Assembly: GCF_014647675.1 (NCBI RefSeq)
Contig: NZ_BMPQ01000008.1
Coordinates: 248,950-307,169, forward strand
Reading direction: 5' to 3'
Source: Streptomyces flaveus
GTDB taxonomy: Bacteria; Actinomycetota; Actinomycetes; Streptomycetales; Streptomycetaceae
Length of the DNA: 58,220 nucleotides
Part shown: positions 1-10,594 of the stretch, piece after piece
How positions within the stretch are numbered: position 1 is the first letter of the stretch
Layout of the letters: each line of letters opens with the position of its first letter
Position numbers and translations under genes: made by a program
The notes under the pieces: model-generated
What the model saw: only the letters and a program-made list of their open reading frames with translations
Told to the model about the DNA's origin: nothing
Databases searched by the model: none

Positions 1-45
1 GGCACGACGGCACCACCCGAGGAACCCTGGGAACCGGAGGAACCT

Positions 46-537
46 GTGGACCGCACCATGAACTGGCTACGACTGACCGTGCACGAGCCCCCCGGAGAAC
101 CCGAAGAGTCCCTCTCGGTGGTGGTCCGCGGCACCGACTGCAGCACCAGGACGGGGCTGTTCTCCACATGGGCACGAGCCCTGGAATTCCCCGCCTACTT
201 CGGCCACAACTGGGACGCCTTCCACGACTGCGTCTCGGAGAAGGCCCTCTGGCACTCCGACCCCGACGGGCCGCCCCCCGCACACCCCCTGACGATCCTG
301 GTCGAGGACGCCGCCCAACTGCTGGCCGACGCGGCACCCCAGGACCTCACGGCCCTCCTCCAGTCCCTCTCCGACGCAGCCACGGTCCAGGACCACGACG
401 AGGACGCCGGAGCCTACCCGGACGGCTTCAGACTCCGGCTGCTGCTGCACGACACTCCCGCAGGGCTCGTGGAGCTGGCGGGGCGGATGAGGGAGGCGGG
501 GTTCCTGTCCTCGGATGTCCCCCCTCAAGTCATGTGA
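46..537 (+). CDS. barstar family protein (barnase-inhibitor-like)
   Basis: Encodes 163 residues with the barstar signature in the middle (YFGHNWDAFHDC at about residues 45-56), which in barstar forms the helix and loop that block the active site of a barnase-type RNase. The protein is longer than Bacillus barstar (about 90 aa) and has extra Asp/Ala-rich sequence in its second half. The GTG at 46 follows a GGAGG at 36-40 with good spacing, so it is preferred to the ATG at 58. No RNase gene is visible next to it, so the partner is unknown. In Streptomyces such proteins may inhibit secreted RNases or act in an unrelated role (inference). Family recognition is good, function is not certain. Confidence 0.85.
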   Translation: MDRTMNWLRLTVHEPPGEPEESLSVVVRGTDCSTRTGLFSTWARALEFPAYFGHNWDAFHDCVSEKALWHSDPDGPPPAHPLTILVEDAAQLLADAAPQDLTALLQSLSDAATVQDHDEDAGAYPDGFRLRLLLHDTPAGLVELAGRMREAGFLSSDVPPQVM

Positions 538-569
538 GGGGGGATCCGGCGGGTCATCAATGCTGTTGG

Positions 570-644
570 AGCCCCCTGTCGGATTCGAACCGACGACCTG
601 ATCATTACAAGTGATCTGCTCTAGTCCAGCTGAGCTAAGGAGGC
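570..644 (-). tRNA. tRNA-Thr (anticodon TGT)
   Basis: Read on the minus strand the sequence folds as a full cloverleaf. The acceptor arm GCCTCCT pairs with AGGGGGC, the D arm is AGCTCAGC-type, the anticodon loop is CTTGTAA with TGT, and the T arm holds GGTTCGAATCC. No CCA is encoded. The anticodon UGU reads ACA and related threonine codons. The gene lies directly downstream of the tnpB element's left side, and the tnpB reading frame is open back into it by chance. Confidence 0.93.
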
Positions 645-820
645 ATCGCGCACTTCAACGCCGTACGCGAAGGCGGCTCCACTGTACACAGAGCCCGTTT
701 CCCCAAGCCACGAAGTTCCCCGCTCCACGCGATCCAAAAACGGTGCGTAACCATCCGTACACCCGTTCGTTGATCGGTCTGACGTGCTGTTGCGGAGATC
801 GGATCGCTGGGGAGCGGATC

Positions 821-2227
821 ATGGGGGAGCTGGCGGAGAAGCCGAAGCCGAAAGCGGTGAAGGGCGAGGAGGCCAAGCGCATCAAGCGTGAGGCGCTCGG
901 TATCGGCGACCGTCGCAAGCACCACTCGCGTAAGGCGACGCCGTTGAAGGGGCACGCCAAAGAGCCGGACGCGCACCACCGCCTGTACCGCTTCCGCTTC
1001 TATCCAACGGAAGAGCAGGCCGGGCAGCTGGCGCAGACGTTCGGTGCCTGTCGGTGGGTCTACAACGAGGGGCTGGCTCTGCGGTCCATGGCCTGGGAGG
1101 AGCACCGGGTGAACGTGGGTTTCGCGGAGACGTGCCGGGCGCTGACCGGCTGGAAGCGGGCCGAGGAGACGGTGTGGTTGAAGGAGGTGTCGTCGACGGT
1201 GCTGCAGCAGTCGTTGCGGCATCTTGAGCAGGCGTTCGGCCGGTTCTTCAAGGGTGTGGCGAGGTATCCGCGGCGGAAGAAGAAGGGGCGGTCTCGGGAT
1301 TCGGCGACTTATGTGCGTACGGGTTTCACATGGGTGGAGGATCCGGAGCGGCCTGGTACGGGGTTGATCACGCTGGCCAAGCAGTCGCAGCCGTTGGACG
1401 TTCGCTGGTCGAGGGCGCTGCCCGCGGGGACGGTCCCGGTCCGGTTGTCGGTGACGCGGGATCGGGCGAGCCGGTATTTCGTGTCCATGCTGGTGGAGGA
1501 GCGAATAGCGCCGCTGCCCGCCGCGTTCGTGCCGGGTTCGCGGGCGCCGAAGGCGGTGGGGCTGGATCTGGGTCTGGCGTCGCTCGTCACGCTGGACGAT
1601 GGGACGAAGATTGATCATCCGCGGCTGTTGAAGCGGTATGCGGAGAAGCTGGTGCGGTTGCAGCGGGAGCTGCACAAGAAGGTGAGGGGATCCAGGAACC
1701 GGGAGAAGGTCAAGCAGAAGATCGCACGCCTCTACGCGCTCATCAGCGACGTACGCAGGGACATGCTGGACCAGTTCACGACCCGCCTCGTGCGCGAGAA
1801 CCAAGTGCTTGTGGTGGAGGACCTGTCCATCGTGAACCTGATGCGTGCGGCGCGCGGTAAGGGGAAGCGTCGTAAGGCGCGGCTGAACGAAGCGATCATC
1901 GATGCCTCGTGGGGTGAGCTGCTGCGGCAGCTGCGGTACAAGTGTGAGTGGTACGGCCGGACGCTGGTGATCGTCGACCGATTCTTTCCTTCGACCCGAC
2001 GGTGCTCGGCCTGCCAGGCCAAGGGGCCGAGGATGGATGTCTCGGTCCGGGAGTGGACCTGCACGGGGTGCGGTGTGGTCCATGACCGTGATGTGAATGC
2101 CGCCGTGAATCTTCGCGATGAGGGAATGCGGCTGTACTGGCTGGTGGCAACCGGCCTACCACCGGAGAAGAAAGCGCCGATGGTGATCAAGGCGTCGGAG
2201 CTGGAGAAGTGTTTGCTGGCCGCGTAG
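821..2227 (+). CDS. tnpB: TnpB, RNA-guided transposon-associated nuclease (IS200/IS605, IS1341 type)
   Basis: A 468-residue TnpB/OrfB-type protein. The three RuvC acidic residues appear intact: D249 in VGLDLG, E333 in VVVEDLS and D424 in HDRDVNAAVNL. A CxxC...CxxC zinc finger (CSAC, CTGC) lies between the last two. The N-terminal helix-turn-helix region (YRFRFYPTEEQ...CRWVYNEGL, about residues 55-85) is also typical. TnpB proteins are omega-RNA-guided DNA nucleases that help retain their element. No tnpA is present, so this is a solitary copy. The open frame runs back into tRNA-Thr, but the ATG at 821 after GGGGAGCGG is the sensible start. It separates tRNA-Thr from msiK. Confidence 0.93.
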   Translation: MGELAEKPKPKAVKGEEAKRIKREALGIGDRRKHHSRKATPLKGHAKEPDAHHRLYRFRFYPTEEQAGQLAQTFGACRWVYNEGLALRSMAWEEHRVNVGFAETCRALTGWKRAEETVWLKEVSSTVLQQSLRHLEQAFGRFFKGVARYPRRKKKGRSRDSATYVRTGFTWVEDPERPGTGLITLAKQSQPLDVRWSRALPAGTVPVRLSVTRDRASRYFVSMLVEERIAPLPAAFVPGSRAPKAVGLDLGLASLVTLDDGTKIDHPRLLKRYAEKLVRLQRELHKKVRGSRNREKVKQKIARLYALISDVRRDMLDQFTTRLVRENQVLVVEDLSIVNLMRAARGKGKRRKARLNEAIIDASWGELLRQLRYKCEWYGRTLVIVDRFFPSTRRCSACQAKGPRMDVSVREWTCTGCGVVHDRDVNAAVNLRDEGMRLYWLVATGLPPEKKAPMVIKASELEKCLLAA

Positions 2228-2403
2228 GAGCGGCCGGTGCGGTACGGACCGACGGGCCGTCGGCCGGAATGCCTGTGGAGTCCGCGTAAGACCGGGCGTG
2301 CGCAGCTCACCAGGGCTGTGTGCGGTCGGCAGTGGGCGATGAAGCAGGAAGCCCTAAGCAAGGCCAAAAGGCGGTCGCTCTACCCTTGCCCGAGGTATGG
2401 CCA
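2228..2403 (+). ncRNA. candidate omega-RNA / right end of the tnpB element
   Basis: The 376 bp between tnpB and msiK begin with GC-rich hairpins, for example CCGACGG/CCGTCGG near 2250. They continue with a GAAGCAGGAAGCCC block (2341-2354) and a GCAAGG...CCCTTGC stem, then a GAGGTATGGCC tail ending near 2403. The GCAGGAA block followed by a hairpin and a GAGG tail is the usual look of IS605/IS1341 right ends, where the omega-RNA scaffold ends and the guide is read from flanking DNA. The exact ends are a guess. The remaining sequence to 2603 should hold the msiK promoter. Confidence 0.35.
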
Positions 2404-2603
2404 AAAGTGCGGTGCTCTGCCTCTCGAAAGTTTCCACGAAGTTCACAGCTCCCCGACTACTGACAGAACAGGCATACGCCAGGTACCGTCCTGACCCAGT
2501 CCGCTCTGCGTGGACTACACCACAACGGAATCACCCGTAGTGGCACCACCTTCCACAACGGATCGTCCGGCACGTTCCTGCCGGTAGAAGGGGGCCCATC
2601 ACC

Positions 2604-3740
<1,137 letters not shown>

Positions 3741-3791
3741 GGCACGCGCACTGAAGGCACCCGTACCGGGTGAATTCGCCCACGTTGACGG

Positions 3792-3824
3792 AAGGGGCCC
3801 CGCAGCTTGCTGCGGGGCCCCTTT
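3792..3824 (+). terminator. Rho-independent terminator of msiK
   Basis: A near-perfect hairpin, AAGGGGCCCCGCA / TGCGGGGCCCCTT, with a short loop, followed by TTT, 50 bp after the msiK stop. Confidence 0.85.
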
Positions 3825-3984
3825 TGTCGGCGTTTCGTCGTCGTTCCGTTGTCGACAAATACCCCGGCAGACCGGGCATTTCGATCCCTGTACGTCAACT
3901 ACGCGCCCGAATTTGAGCGTTGACCGTCGCTCGAATTGATTACCAAATGTCGCCAAATCATCACTCTACGCTACCCTCACTCGC

Positions 3985-4467
3985 GTGAAGCACTCCACTA
4001 ACCCCTCGACGCGACACGGCCGCCGCCCCGCCGACCGCCCGACGCGGCACGGTCGCGGTCCGGCCCACCGGATCGGCCGTACTCTCGCCCTCGTTCTGCC
4101 CGTCGTCCTGGTGCTCTCCGGGACTCTCGCGGTCGTCCGGGTTCCCTGGTCGGGGAGCGACTCCTCGGCCTCGGTACTCGCCGCCTCCGCCGAGAACGCG
4201 TCCTCGCGCCCCGCGTCCCGCGCTCCCCAGGACGTGCTGCGCGACCAGCTCCTGCTCGAACTCCAGGAGAAGGACGCGACGGTGGCGCTCACGCACCTTC
4301 AGGAGGCGGTGAACGGCCGCCCGTCGCTCGCCAGGCACTGTGCCTCCATCGCCCGCTCGCTGGGCCGTGCTGCCGTCGCCAAGTACGGCCCGTCCCGCGC
4401 CCAGTCGTTCTCCCGCCCCGTCTGCGACACGTCCTTCGCCACGGGCGTCGCCGACGGGCAAGGCTGA
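3985..4467 (+). CDS. hypothetical exported or membrane-anchored protein
   Basis: 160 residues. An Arg-rich N-terminus (residues 1-32) leads into one hydrophobic segment (LALVLPVVLVLSGTLAVV, about 34-51). An Ala/Ser-rich linker and a helical region with LRDQLLLELQEKDATVALTHL follow, and the C-terminal part carries two cysteines (HCASIAR, RPVCDT) that could form a disulfide outside the cell. The topology is a signal anchor or an uncleaved signal peptide. The GTG at 3985 is the first start after an AT-rich stretch. I recognise no family. It lies 78 bp before the nucleotidyltransferase and may be co-transcribed with it. Confidence 0.7.
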   Translation: MKHSTNPSTRHGRRPADRPTRHGRGPAHRIGRTLALVLPVVLVLSGTLAVVRVPWSGSDSSASVLAASAENASSRPASRAPQDVLRDQLLLELQEKDATVALTHLQEAVNGRPSLARHCASIARSLGRAAVAKYGPSRAQSFSRPVCDTSFATGVADGQG

Positions 4468-4545
4468 CGACGGGCCAGGTGGCGCGGCCCGGCGCCGACG
4501 CAGGCCCCGGCAGGCCCCGAACGGGGCGCGACGTACAGTGCGCTC

Positions 4546-5277
4546 ATGAAGCATCCGAGCGCCGCGTCGCGCCCCGTTCAAGCCGTTGTCCTGGCCGGTG
4601 GCCAGGGCTCCCGGCTGCGTCCCTACACCGACGACCGGCCCAAGCCGATGGTCGAGATCCCCGGCACCGGGACCCCGATCATCGGCCATCAGCTGGCCTG
4701 GCTCGCCGAGGAGGGTGTGACGGACGTGGTCGTCTCGTGCGGCCATCTCGCCGAGGTCCTCCAGCAGTGGCTGGAGTCGGTCGAACTCCCCGTCCGTGTC
4801 ACCACCGTGGTCGAGAAGGAGCCTCTGGGCCGCGGCGGCGGCCTCAAGTTCGCCGCCAAGCACCTCCCCCACCCGGACCGCCCCTGGTTCGCGACGAACG
4901 GTGACATCTGGACCCGTTTCTCGCTGCGCGACATGGCGGACTTCCACACCGAGCGCGACGCGGTGGCGACCCTCGCGCTGGCCCGCCCCCGCATCCCGTG
5001 GGGCGCCGTCGAGACCGACAACTTCGGTCACATCACGGACTTCATCGAGTCCCCGCCGACGTCGTACGAGATCAACGCGGGTGTCTACGTCTTCTCCCCC
5101 GAGTTCACCGACCTGCTGCCCGACCTCGGCGACCACGAGCGCACCACGTTCCCGCGACTGGCCCGCGAGCGCCGCCTGTTCGGCTGTCCGATCCCGCAGG
5201 GCGCGTACTGGCGCGCCATCGACACCGCGAAGGACCTCACGGAGGCGGCGAAGGAGCTGGCGGCACTGGGGCGTTGA
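4546..5277 (+). CDS. nucleotidyltransferase (NDP-sugar pyrophosphorylase family)
   Basis: 243 residues of the NTP_transferase fold. The N-terminal nucleotide-binding motif is VLAGGQGSRLRPYT followed by DRPKPMV (residues 14-35). Later come LGRGGGLKFA, a metal-binding NGDI motif and INAGVYVF. Such enzymes join a sugar 1-phosphate to an NTP and release pyrophosphate. Which sugar is used cannot be read here. At about 240 aa it is the short form without a C-terminal left-handed beta-helix. Only the single-domain cytoplasmic enzyme is present, so it probably feeds glycan or secondary-metabolite sugar synthesis (inference). It ends at a bidirectional hairpin shared with the DoxX gene. Confidence 0.88.
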   Translation: MKHPSAASRPVQAVVLAGGQGSRLRPYTDDRPKPMVEIPGTGTPIIGHQLAWLAEEGVTDVVVSCGHLAEVLQQWLESVELPVRVTTVVEKEPLGRGGGLKFAAKHLPHPDRPWFATNGDIWTRFSLRDMADFHTERDAVATLALARPRIPWGAVETDNFGHITDFIESPPTSYEINAGVYVFSPEFTDLLPDLGDHERTTFPRLARERRLFGCPIPQGAYWRAIDTAKDLTEAAKELAALGR

Positions 5278-5356
5278 CCCCGGCCGCGTGCTCCTCGCGG
5301 CTCACAGCTTGCAGTTCCCTTCTCGTACGTAGGCGACTTCTTCGTACGTACGTCAT

Positions 5357-5390
5357 CGGGGCCCCGCACTCGTGAAAGTGCGGGGCCCCG
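5357..5390. terminator. bidirectional terminator between nucleotidyltransferase and DoxX genes
   Basis: Arms CGGGGCCCCGCACT and AGTGCGGGGCCCCG form a 14-bp perfect stem with a 6-nt loop between two convergent genes. Confidence 0.8.
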
Positions 5391-5424
5391 ACTGCGTACC
5401 GGCGAAAGGCCGTTACCCGAGCGG

Positions 5425-7137
5425 CTACCCGAGCAGACCGCCCACAAGGCTGCCTTCGTCCGAGCCGCCGCCCCCACCACCGGAACCACCGGAGCCGTCA
5501 CCCGAGCCGCCGCCGCCGCCCGTGCCTCCGGGGGACCCCGTTCCGCCCGTGCCGGCGCCGCCCGAGGAGGACGGGCCCGCGCTGGTGCTGGGCGCCTCGG
5601 CGGGGGGTGCCGTCTGCTGGGCGGGCGGGACCTGGCCCGTGCCCTGGGTTTCGCTGGGCCGGTCGGCGCCCGCGGTGGCCGACTCGCGGGAGGCGCCCGG
5701 GGTGTTTGTGGCGTCCTTCTCGGAGGGGCTGTCCGAAGTCGCGCCCTGGGTGGGCGAGTTGGCGGCCGAGGGGCTCTCCGAGCGGCGGTCCTCGCCGGAC
5801 TCCTCGGGGAGCGGGGAGCCGGGGAGTTCGTTGCGCGGGGCCTCGCCGGGGCCGGGGACGACCACGCGGTCGGCGTCGCGGACGGCGCCGCCGAGCATCG
5901 AGCCGACGAGCAGTGTGAGCCCGACGACGACGGTGGCGACGAGGGCGCCGCGGCGCAGGACGTAGCGGCGCAGGTCCCAGATGTCGGCGCGCGGTCCGAG
6001 CCTGCGCCAGGCGCCGCCCGCGAGGCGGCCGTCGACGGAGTAGACGGGGGCGCCCGCGATGATCAGCGGGGTCCAGGCGGCGAGGTAGATGATGTCGGTC
6101 GCGTCGTAGGCGGGGACGCTCTTCCAGCCGACGGTGATCAGGAGCGCGGCCGAGAGCAGCGCGCCGACGACGGCGGCGGCCCGCTGCCACAGGCCGAGAA
6201 CGGTGAGGACGCCGACGATGACCTGGAAGAAGGCGATGAGGAGTCCGGAGCCGACGGGGTGCTCCAGAGCGAACTGGCGCAGGGGTTCGGCAACTTCCCA
6301 GGGATGCAGCGAGTTGAGCCACTTGACCATGGAGCCGCGCTTGCCGCCGTCGAAGTAGTGCGGGTCGCAGAGCTTGCCCATGCCGGCGTAGATGGAGATG
6401 AAGCCGAGGATGAGGCGCAGCGGGAACAGGACGACGCCGAGGTTCATCCGGCGGCCGGGGTAGTACGCGTGCCGTACCGGGTTGGCGTGGTGTCGCCCGG
6501 GCCGGCCGTCCTCGTCGGTCTCGTCGTCGTATGCGTCGGCCTCGAACTCGTCCTCTGCGTACGGGTGTTGGTCGTACTCGTCGTCCGCGCTGCCCGCTGT
6601 GCGCATCTGCGGAAGGATGGGGGTGCGGGGGCCGCCGATGGTGGGGGTCGCGACGGTGGCGTCGGTGTCGTATCCGCCGTATCCGGCGCCGCTGTAGCCG
6701 TTGCGGTCGTAGCCGCTGTCGTCGTATCGGTCGCTGTCGTGGTCGAGGCGCGGGATGACCTGGGTCGCGCCGGCGTCGCCCGTCGGGTCCGCGGCGCCGT
6801 GGTGCACGCTGGTGCTCCGCGCGGCCTGCAGCAGGCGGGTGGCGCCGGTGTCGTCGGGTGCGGACTTCCCGCTCCAGACGACAGGGGCGCGGCGGCGGGT
6901 GCCGGCGGCCGTGCCGATGGCGGACCTGCGCGAGGGGTCGGCGGAGCTCAAGTGGCGTGCGGCGCCCGGGGACCGCGTACGGGACGCGGTGCCCAGCTGC
7001 ACGCGGAAGCTCGCATGATTGACGATGACCTGCGCCGGATCGCTCGGCACCTTCACCATGCTCAGCGCGGGAGCGTCGTCGAAGCCCGACGTGCGGTCCC
7101 CCGTGGGTGTGCGGGGTGTTCTGGTGTCCACACTCAT
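5425..7137 (-). CDS. DoxX family membrane protein with long disordered flanks
   Basis: A 570-residue protein in three parts. Residues 1 to about 230 are a cytoplasmic, Asp/Tyr/Gly-rich low-complexity region. Residues 235-400 hold the DoxX core with four to five membrane helices (LRLILGFISIYAGMGKL, LLIAFFQVIVGVLTVLGL, AAVVGALLSAALLITVGW, and one near residue 400). The last 150 residues are Ser/Pro/Gly-rich, probably outside the cell, ending in glycine runs. DoxX proteins are linked to thiosulfate/quinone chemistry and, in mycobacteria, to redox homeostasis, but no substrate can be assigned. The tails are much longer than the usual 130-170 aa DoxX protein. The gene is separate from rlmB (81 bp gap) and ends at a hairpin. 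Confidence 0.85.
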   Translation of the reverse strand: MSVDTRTPRTPTGDRTSGFDDAPALSMVKVPSDPAQVIVNHASFRVQLGTASRTRSPGAARHLSSADPSRRSAIGTAAGTRRRAPVVWSGKSAPDDTGATRLLQAARSTSVHHGAADPTGDAGATQVIPRLDHDSDRYDDSGYDRNGYSGAGYGGYDTDATVATPTIGGPRTPILPQMRTAGSADDEYDQHPYAEDEFEADAYDDETDEDGRPGRHHANPVRHAYYPGRRMNLGVVLFPLRLILGFISIYAGMGKLCDPHYFDGGKRGSMVKWLNSLHPWEVAEPLRQFALEHPVGSGLLIAFFQVIVGVLTVLGLWQRAAAVVGALLSAALLITVGWKSVPAYDATDIIYLAAWTPLIIAGAPVYSVDGRLAGGAWRRLGPRADIWDLRRYVLRRGALVATVVVGLTLLVGSMLGGAVRDADRVVVPGPGEAPRNELPGSPLPEESGEDRRSESPSAANSPTQGATSDSPSEKDATNTPGASRESATAGADRPSETQGTGQVPPAQQTAPPAEAPSTSAGPSSSGGAGTGGTGSPGGTGGGGGSGDGSGGSGGGGGGSDEGSLVGGLLG

Positions 7138-7218
7138 CTAACCGAGTGACGTGTCGTTAGGACACTGCCTTGACCGCCCCGATCTGTCCGGACTCCGTCA
7201 AGATCACCCCGCCTGCCG

Positions 7219-8160
7219 TCAGGCGCGCCGCCGAGCCGCCTCGTACAGCACAACTCCCGCCGCCACACCGGCGTTCAGCGACTCGGCACCGCCCGGCATG
7301 GGAATCCGTACACGGTAGTCGCAGGTCTCGCCGACCAGCCGGGACAGGCCCTTGCCCTCGCTGCCGACGACGATGGCGACGGGGCCGCCGAGGGCTTCCA
7401 GGTCACCGAGTTCGAGCTCGCCGTCGGCGGCCAGGCCGACGACGATGATGCCCGCCTTCTTGTACGCCTCCAGGGTGCGCGTCAGGTTGGTGGCGCGGGC
7501 GACGGGCGTACGGGCGGCGGTGCCGGCGGAGGTCTTCCAGGCGCCGGCGGTCATGCCGGCGGCGCGGCGCTCGGGTACGACGACTCCGTGGCCGCCGAAG
7601 GCGGAGACGGAGCGGACGACGGCGCCGAGGTTGCGCGGGTCGGTCACGCCGTCGAGCGCGACGATCAGCGGGTCCTGGCCCGCGTCGTACGCGGCGGCGG
7701 CGAGGTCCTCGGGGTGCGCGTACTCGTACGGCGGGATCTGCAGGACGAGGCCCTGGTGGTTGAGGCCGTTGGTCATGCGGTCGAGTTCGGGGCGGGGGGC
7801 TTCCATGAGGTGGATGCCGCCGCGCTCGCCGACGAGCTGGAGCGCCTCGCGCACCCGCTCGTCGTTGTCGATGAACTGCTGGACGTAGAGCATGGTCGCG
7901 GGCACGCCCTCGCGCAGCGCCTCGACGACGGGGTTGCGGCCGACGACGAGTTCGGAGGTGGACTTGCCGCCACGGCCCTTGGGGGCGGGGCGGCGGGCGG
8001 TCTGCTTCGCCTTGGCGGTGGCGACGCGGTTCTTCTTGTGCCCCTTGCGCATCTCGGCGGGCGGGGTGGGGCCCTTGCCTTCCAGGCCCCGGCGTCGCTG
8101 GCCGCCACTGCCGACCTGCGCGCCCTTCTTGCCGGACATGCGGCGGTTGTTAGCGGCCAT
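7219..8160 (-). CDS. rlmB: 23S rRNA (guanosine-2'-O-)-methyltransferase RlmB
   Basis: 313 residues. The first 75 are a Lys/Arg/Gly-rich, probably disordered extension (MAANNRRMSGKKG...), common in actinobacterial SpoU enzymes. The SpoU_sub_bind domain follows (VVGRNPVVEALREG). The catalytic SPOUT domain has its knotted motifs: NLGAVVRS (motif 1), VGSEGKGLSRLV (motif 2) and ESLNAGVAAGVVLYE (motif 3). The enzyme methylates a guanosine of 23S rRNA (G2251 in E. coli). It lies 127 bp downstream of cysS in the same direction, with a hairpin in between, an order also seen in mycobacteria. Some SpoU relatives give nosiheptide or thiostrepton resistance by methylating A1067, but the long basic N-terminus favours RlmB. 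Confidence 0.92.
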   Translation of the reverse strand: MAANNRRMSGKKGAQVGSGGQRRRGLEGKGPTPPAEMRKGHKKNRVATAKAKQTARRPAPKGRGGKSTSELVVGRNPVVEALREGVPATMLYVQQFIDNDERVREALQLVGERGGIHLMEAPRPELDRMTNGLNHQGLVLQIPPYEYAHPEDLAAAAYDAGQDPLIVALDGVTDPRNLGAVVRSVSAFGGHGVVVPERRAAGMTAGAWKTSAGTAARTPVARATNLTRTLEAYKKAGIIVVGLAADGELELGDLEALGGPVAIVVGSEGKGLSRLVGETCDYRVRIPMPGGAESLNAGVAAGVVLYEAARRRA

Positions 8161-8224
8161 GACCTACCTGTCTGTGAGAAAGCGTGCGTGTGTACGTCTC
8201 TGAAAGTGTCGTACGTCTATGAAG

Positions 8225-8252
8225 TGTGCCGCCCGGAAGGCCGGGCGGCACA
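8225..8252 (-). terminator. hairpin between cysS and rlmB
   Basis: Perfect 12-bp arms TGTGCCGCCCGG / CCGGGCGGCACA with a 4-nt loop. There is no U-run. It could attenuate read-through from cysS into rlmB. Confidence 0.6.
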
Positions 8253-8287
8253 ATCGATCAAGGAATCGACCGAGGATCAAGGAACGC

Positions 8288-9688
<1,401 letters not shown>

Positions 9689-9700
9689 GGCTCTAAGGGT

Positions 9701-10087
9701 AGTGGGTGTCCCTCCGGGGGTTGGGCGGGTTGCCTCCGGCGGTTTGGTGGGTGCGGGTGTGTGGGTGGCTGGTCGCGCAGTTCCCCGCGCCCCTAAAAGC
9801 AAAAGCCTGCGGCTCCACTCACCGCCAGCCCCGACGGACCCGTCACTTGCCCTCCGGCGGGAGGGGGCGTGGGCCGGTGCGTCGTATGCCCGTCGCGTAG
9901 CTCCGGTCTCGGAGAACCCGCACCCTGTACCAGGCCAGGGCCGTATGCCCGCCCTGCGACGGGCTGACGCACCGGCCCACGACCCCGCACCCCCCACCCA
10001 CCCAAGGGGCGCGGGGAACGGCGCGAGCAACCACCCACGCACCCGCACCCAACAACGAACCCCACCGCCCTTCCCCCGGAGGGACCC
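9701..10087. repeat. large nested inverted repeat between ispF and cysS
   Basis: The outer arms are about 9701-9794 and 10005-10087. Read on opposite strands, both run through CCCTCCGGGGG, a GGGTGCGGGTG-GTGGGTGG core and end in TTCCCCGCGCCCCT. The inner arms are 9868-9897 and 9956-9981 and match over 26 bases with a small gap (CGTGGGCCGGTGCGTC and GCCCGTCGC in both). The outer-arm sequence resembles a repeat that I recall as very common in Streptomyces intergenic DNA. No gene is seen in this 402-bp gap. Confidence 0.8.
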
Positions 10088-10090
10088 CGC

Positions 10091-10594
10091 TCAGCCAGTG
10101 CGTACGACCAACGCCGTAGCGACCGCCAGCAACCCCTCGTCGCGCCCCGGAAAGCCGAGCCCATCCGTCGTGGCGCCCGAGACCGACACAGGCGCCCCCA
10201 CCGCATCGGAGAGCAACTTCTGCGCCTCGTCGCGGCGTTTGCCGATCTTGGGCCGAGGCCCGACGACCTGAACGGCGACGTTGCCGATGGTGAAGCCGGC
10301 GGAACGGACGATACGGGCCGCCTCGGTGAGCAGCGTGATGCCGGACGCCCCGGACCACTCGGGCCGCCCGGTACCGAAGTGAGCGCCGAGGTCACCGAGC
10401 CCGGCGGCGGAGAAGAGCGCGTTGCAGGCGGCGTGCGCTACGACGTCCGCGTCGGAGTGCCCGGCGAGCCCCGGCCCTTCGCCCTCCCACTTCAGCCCGG
10501 CGCACCACAGCTCCCGCCCCTCCTCGAAGGCGTGAACGTCGGTACCGATCCCGACCTGCGGCAACACGAAGGGCAGGGGCGCCTCAGAAGCCAT
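10091..10594 (-). CDS. ispF: 2-C-methyl-D-erythritol 2,4-cyclodiphosphate synthase
   Basis: 167 residues from the ATG at 10594. Metal-site residues are visible in GIGTDVHAF (Asp, His) and AGHSDADVV (His). Conserved LGDLGAHF and ISVQ-type sequence (GNVAVQVVGPRPKI) and the C-terminal ATTDGLGFPGRDEG-type motif follow. It cyclises CDP-methylerythritol phosphate to MEcPP in the non-mevalonate isoprenoid pathway as a trimer. The start lies inside the end of ispD (11 bp overlap), so translation is coupled. This places two consecutive MEP-pathway steps in one transcript. Confidence 0.95.
   Translation of the reverse strand: MASEAPLPFVLPQVGIGTDVHAFEEGRELWCAGLKWEGEGPGLAGHSDADVVAHAACNALFSAAGLGDLGAHFGTGRPEWSGASGITLLTEAARIVRSAGFTIGNVAVQVVGPRPKIGKRRDEAQKLLSDAVGAPVSVSGATTDGLGFPGRDEGLLAVATALVVRTG

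Noticed and set aside
611..820. N-terminal extension of TnpB back into the tRNA-Thr gene
   Set aside because: The sequence overlaps the tRNA on the other strand, shows no TnpB homology, and the ATG at 821 has a better ribosome site.
635..2083. 482-codon frame antisense to tnpB
   Set aside because: Composition is Pro/Arg/His-rich, typical of the reverse frame of high-GC genes. TnpB on the other strand is clearly real.
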